NCBI RefSeq assembly: GCF_015637705.1 | Contig: NZ_JADOBE010000002.1 | Coordinates: 479,454 to 543,453 of the forward strand | Length of the DNA stretch: 64,000 nt | Reading direction: 5' to 3' | Source: Pseudomonas sp. N040 | Lineage (GTDB): Bacteria; Pseudomonadota; Gammaproteobacteria; Pseudomonadales; Pseudomonadaceae | Shown: piece after piece, positions 61,384 to 64,000 of the stretch | Layout: each line of letters begins with the position of its first letter | How positions within the stretch are numbered: the stretch's first letter is position 1 | Translations under genes and position numbers: made by a program | The notes under the pieces: generated by a model | Told to the model about the DNA's origin: nothing | The model's database searches: none | The model's input: the letters and a program-made list of their open reading frames with translations, nothing else

Positions 61384-62532
61384 TCAGGGCCGCTTGCGGC
61401 CAAACCCCGGACGCTGGCCGTCACCTGCCGGCGGGCGCTTGCCCGTGGCGGCCGGCTTGCGTGGCCCGCGCTCGCCCTGGGCCGGCGTGGAACGCTCCTG
61501 CGTCGGCTTGCCCACCCGCCGCTTGTTTGTATCACCCGGACGCTCGGCCAGCGGGGTGCCCCTGCTGGTCTCGCGCGGCTTGTCACGGCTGCTGGATGGC
61601 CGCGGCTGGCGTGCCAGTGGTGCGCCGGAGTCGTCGCGCAACACCCGCGCCGGGCGCTCGCCTTCGGCACGCCGCGGGCTGCGTGGCACCACCGGCTTGG
61701 GCGACTTGCGCTGCAGGCGATCGAGTTTCTCGCGCAGCTTGAGCTTCATTTCCGGCAAGGCTACCGGCAGCAGGCCGACTTCACTGCTGAGGATGTCCAC
61801 CTCGCTCTGTACCATTTCGCGCCAGCGCCCGACGCTCAGGTCGGAGGTCAGGAACACCGGGCCGAAGCGCACGCGCTTGAGGCGACTGACCACCACGCCC
61901 TGGGATTCCCACAGGCGCCGCACTTCGCGGTTGCGGCCTTCCATCACCACGCAATGGAACCAGTGGTTGAAACCTTCGCCGCCCGGGGCCTTCTTGATGT
62001 CGGAGAACTTGGCCGGGCCGTCTTCCAGCATCACGCCGGCCAGCAGGCGCTCGATCATCTCGTCATCGACTTCGCCGCGCACCCGCACCGCGTACTCACG
62101 GTCCATCTGGTAGGAGGGGTGCATCAGGCGGTTGGCCAGCTCACCGTCGGTGGTGAACATCAGCAGGCCGGTGGTATTGATATCGAGCCGGCCGATATTG
62201 ATCCAGCGCCCGCTCTTCAGTCGCGGCAGGTGCTCGAACACCGTCGGCCGCCCTTCCGGGTCATCCCGGGTGCAGACCTGGCCTTCCGGCTTGTTGTACA
62301 TCAGTACCCGGCGGGCACTTTCCTCGAGCTCTTCGCGGCGCAGCAGGCGGCCGTCGAGGCTGATCGCGTCATGGCTGTCGACGCGCTGGCCGAGGGTGGC
62401 CACCAGGTTGTTCACCTTGACCCGGCCCAGGCTGATCCACGACTCGATATCGCGGCGCGAGCCGAGGCCCATGCGCGCCATGACTTTCTGCAGTTTTTCG
62501 CCTGCTGGACTGTATTCTTCGATGTCACTCAT
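61384..62532 (-). CDS. rluB: 23S rRNA pseudouridine(2605) synthase RluB
   Basis: 382 residues. S4 domain about 12-60 (GEKLQKVMARMGLGSRRDIE), then the RsuA/RluB catalytic domain with the nucleophilic Asp in IGRLDINTTGLLMFTTDG (near 118) and MEGRNREVRRLWESQG. It makes pseudouridine in helix 89 of 23S rRNA. The last 120 residues are a low-complexity Arg/Pro/Gly/Lys tail, common but variable in pseudomonad RluB and likely RNA-binding. GGGAGGTG precedes ATG 62532. Confidence 0.93.
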   Translation of the reverse strand: MSDIEEYSPAGEKLQKVMARMGLGSRRDIESWISLGRVKVNNLVATLGQRVDSHDAISLDGRLLRREELEESARRVLMYNKPEGQVCTRDDPEGRPTVFEHLPRLKSGRWINIGRLDINTTGLLMFTTDGELANRLMHPSYQMDREYAVRVRGEVDDEMIERLLAGVMLEDGPAKFSDIKKAPGGEGFNHWFHCVVMEGRNREVRRLWESQGVVVSRLKRVRFGPVFLTSDLSVGRWREMVQSEVDILSSEVGLLPVALPEMKLKLREKLDRLQRKSPKPVVPRSPRRAEGERPARVLRDDSGAPLARQPRPSSSRDKPRETSRGTPLAERPGDTNKRRVGKPTQERSTPAQGERGPRKPAATGKRPPAGDGQRPGFGRKRP

Positions 62533-62566
62533 CTCGGCACCTCCCGGTGTATCCATGACTGAAAGA

Positions 62567-62607
62567 TTGGCGCAAGGCGCCAACTGGGTTATGGCGCAAG
62601 GCGCCAA
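62567..62607. repeat. Tandem pair of short hairpins upstream of rluB
   Basis: TTGGCGCAAGGCGCCAA (62567-62583) and ATGGCGCAAGGCGCCAA (62591-62607) are near-identical, 24 bp apart, each a perfect or near-perfect palindrome around AAG. They lie 35-75 bp before the rluB start codon, so they would be in its leader or promoter. Operator duplication or an extragenic repeat are both possible. Confidence 0.55.
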
Positions 62608-62679
62608 AAGGGTCGCGCATCATACGCGGAACACCCGCCCGACGCACGGCAAGACTATAGCTGGCCGACCAGAGGGGGT

Positions 62680-62754
62680 GTAGGGTGGGCTTCAGCCCAC
62701 CGATACGAGCCGGCGCTCTGTGGTGGACTGAAGCCCACCCTACGCCCACCCTAC
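62680..62754. repeat. Extragenic inverted repeat (GGGTGGGCTTCAGCCCACC type)
   Basis: Left arm 62680-62701 (GTAGGGTGGGCTTCAGCCCA + CC) and right arm 62722-62743 are complementary at 21 of 22 positions; each arm is itself palindromic. A partial third copy GCCCACCCTAC follows at 62744-62754. It lies between scpB and rluB, 11 bp after the scpB stop, where it may end transcription. I recall this sequence type as a dispersed repeat in several gammaproteobacteria. Confidence 0.75.
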
Positions 62755-62764
62755 ATCCTCAACC

Positions 62765-63538
62765 TCAATGATGCTCCGGCGCGCCTTCCACCGGAGCATC
62801 TTCTGCCGCTGGGGCGGCATCCTCGTCGGCCACCGGCAGATCGTCGAAATCGGTCTTCAAGCCTTCTTCCATGGTGTCCAGCTCGGCCAGCAGGCTGCGG
62901 AAGTTGAGCTCCTCGCGCGGCTTCTCGGCGGCGGCCACCGAGGCCTGTACGGCAGCCTCAACCGCGGACAGTTCATCCGTGAAGGCCAGCAGCGGCTCAG
63001 GCTCCAGATCGCGCAGCGCTGCCAGCGTCGGCAGCTCTTCTAGCCCCTTGAGGTTGAAGTAATCCAGAAACACCCGGGTGGTAGCGAACATTTCCGGTTT
63101 GCCCGGCACATCGCGATGGCCGACCACGCGGATCCATTCGCGCTCGAGCAGGGTCTTGACGATCTGGCTGTTCACCGCCACACCGCGGATGTCTTCGATC
63201 TCGCCGCGGGTGATCGGCTGCCGGTAGGCAATCAGGGCCAGGGTTTCCAGCATGGCGCGCGAGTAGCGCTGCGGCCGCTCATCCCACAGCCGGCCGACCC
63301 AGGGGGCGAACTGCTCGCGCACCTGCAGGCGAAACCCCGAGGCCACTTCCTTGAGCTCGAAGGCGCGGCCTTCGCAGCTTTGCCGGAGAATTTCCAGCGC
63401 CTGGCGTAGCAACGCCGGCTCGGGCCGCTCGGCTTCCTCGAACAATTCGGCCATGCGCTCCAGCGACAACGGGCGCCCGGCAGCCAGCAGAAAGGCTTCC
63501 AGCAGGCTGGCCAGGTCCTGAGGGTCGGAAAGGTTCAT
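62765..63538 (-). CDS. scpB: Segregation and condensation protein B
   Basis: 257 residues. Two winged-helix domains: LASLLEAFLLAAGRPLSLER near the N-terminus and AMLETLALIAYRQPITRGEIEDIRGV near residue 100, followed by VVGHRDVPGKPEMFATT. The C-terminal 80 residues are acidic and Ala-rich, an extension common in Pseudomonas. ScpB dimers join ScpA and SMC in the condensin that compacts sister origins. ATG 63538 follows AGGTGAAC and gives MNLSDPQDL. It lies 52 bp after scpA. Confidence 0.93.
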   Translation of the reverse strand: MNLSDPQDLASLLEAFLLAAGRPLSLERMAELFEEAERPEPALLRQALEILRQSCEGRAFELKEVASGFRLQVREQFAPWVGRLWDERPQRYSRAMLETLALIAYRQPITRGEIEDIRGVAVNSQIVKTLLEREWIRVVGHRDVPGKPEMFATTRVFLDYFNLKGLEELPTLAALRDLEPEPLLAFTDELSAVEAAVQASVAAAEKPREELNFRSLLAELDTMEEGLKTDFDDLPVADEDAAPAAEDAPVEGAPEHH

Positions 63539-63590
63539 CTGTTCACCTCTGAAAAATAACTCGGCGGCATTGCCCGCAGGCAACTGCCAC

Positions 63591-64000
63591 TCATTCGCCC
63601 CTGGCGCGGACATGAATGGCCGCAAAGGCCTCGTTCTGCACCAGCTCCACCAGCTGTTCCTTGATCAGTTCAAGCACCGCCATGAACGTCACGACCACGC
63701 CCAGCCGGCCCTCTTCGGCACGAAACAGCTGGACGAACGGCACGAAGGCACCATCCTTGAGCCGCTCCAGCACATCGCTCATGCGCTCGCGGGTGGACAA
63801 TTGTTCGCGGGTGACCTGGTGGCTTTCGAACATGTCGGCGCGGCGCAGCACTTCGGCCATCGACAACAGCAGTTCCTGCAGGCTGACATCCGGCAGCAGC
63901 TTGCGCGCCCGTGCCGCCGGCGCCGCCAGGGTTGGTACATGGATATCGCGCCCGACCCGTGGCAAGCCGTCCAGGCCTTCGGCGGCGGCCTTGTAGCGCT
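63591..64000 (-). CDS. scpA: Segregation and condensation protein A, C-terminal part
   Basis: The gene runs off the right edge; about 135 C-terminal residues are visible, beginning RYKAAAEGLDGLPRVGRD. The kleisin C-terminal winged helix is recognised in LKDGAFVPFVQLFRAEEGRL and VVVTFMAVLELIKEQLVELV, which binds the SMC head. The frame is open to the end of the window; there is no sign of a break. It is directly followed by scpB, as expected for the condensin pair. Confidence 0.92.
   Translation of the reverse strand, partial: RYKAAAEGLDGLPRVGRDIHVPTLAAPAARARKLLPDVSLQELLLSMAEVLRRADMFESHQVTREQLSTRERMSDVLERLKDGAFVPFVQLFRAEEGRLGVVVTFMAVLELIKEQLVELVQNEAFAAIHVRARGE

Noticed and set aside
62567..62754. 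Possible CRISPR or phage attachment site from the repeated units
   Set aside because: Only two short copies without equal-length spacers, no cas or integrase gene, and palindromic arms typical of extragenic repeats.

Overview
The window reads as chromosomal core sequence of a Pseudomonas species or close relative. The evidence is high GC, dense short-spaced operons, and Pseudomonas-type arrangements: the two-subunit arginine succinyltransferase operon aruCFGDB-x-E, a fused prephenate dehydrogenase/EPSP synthase, fabA-fabB, mupP, a CyaB-type cyclase with a MASE2 membrane anchor, and the moxR-DUF58-tgpA cluster. I see no rRNA, tRNA, prophage, insertion sequence, plasmid gene or CRISPR array. 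Species assignment is not possible from what I can see. Comparisons with P. aeruginosa gene order are from memory.

Layout. 1-5.7 kb: end of a secreted protein gene, an AGPS-like flavin oxidase, a potassium channel, a DsbA-family protein, tRNA hydroxylase trhO, bolA and a DUF2059 protein. 5.75-5.91 kb: a 164-bp hairpin-like intergenic element. 5.9-12 kb: fumC, an Mpo1-like protein, adenylate cyclase cyaB, a SelW-like protein and a FimV-like LysM protein. 12.2-17.7 kb: recQ, a soluble-type lytic transglycosylase with a binding-protein domain, tatD and a thioesterase. 17.8-22.4 kb: the translationally coupled operon moxR-DUF58-tgpA-CHAD. 22.5-29.7 kb: two small lipoproteins and a long leftward run of lipid- and envelope-type genes (acyl-CoA synthetase, thioesterase, two alpha/beta hydrolases, GST, DUF4892, AI-2E-type permease). 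29.8-33.8 kb: sixA-like phosphatase, DUF4389 protein, gpsA, and divergent fabA-fabB. 33.8-41.4 kb: arginine catabolism by the succinyltransferase pathway. 41.6-54.2 kb: lapA, ihfB, rpsA, cmk, tyrA-aroA, hisC, a YitT-like membrane protein, pheA, serC and gyrA. 54.5-61.3 kb: mtnA and MTA deaminase (methylthioadenosine salvage), ubiG, mupP, an alkylsulfatase lipoprotein and a YciK-type reductase. 61.4-64 kb: rluB, scpB and the end of scpA.

Functional themes are aromatic amino acid and serine synthesis, arginine use as carbon/nitrogen source, unsaturated fatty acid and phospholipid synthesis, cell-wall recycling and envelope maintenance, and chromosome/translation housekeeping. I find no strong candidate for a wholly new multi-gene system. 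The points most worth checking are intergenic or organisational: the 164-bp palindromic element before fumC, an intrinsic terminator inside the aru operon, palindromic operator candidates before the acyl-CoA synthetase and gpsA, an alkylsulfatase and a YitT gene sitting inside otherwise conserved gene strings, the proximity of cyaB to a FimV paralogue, and a CHAD protein coupled to tgpA.
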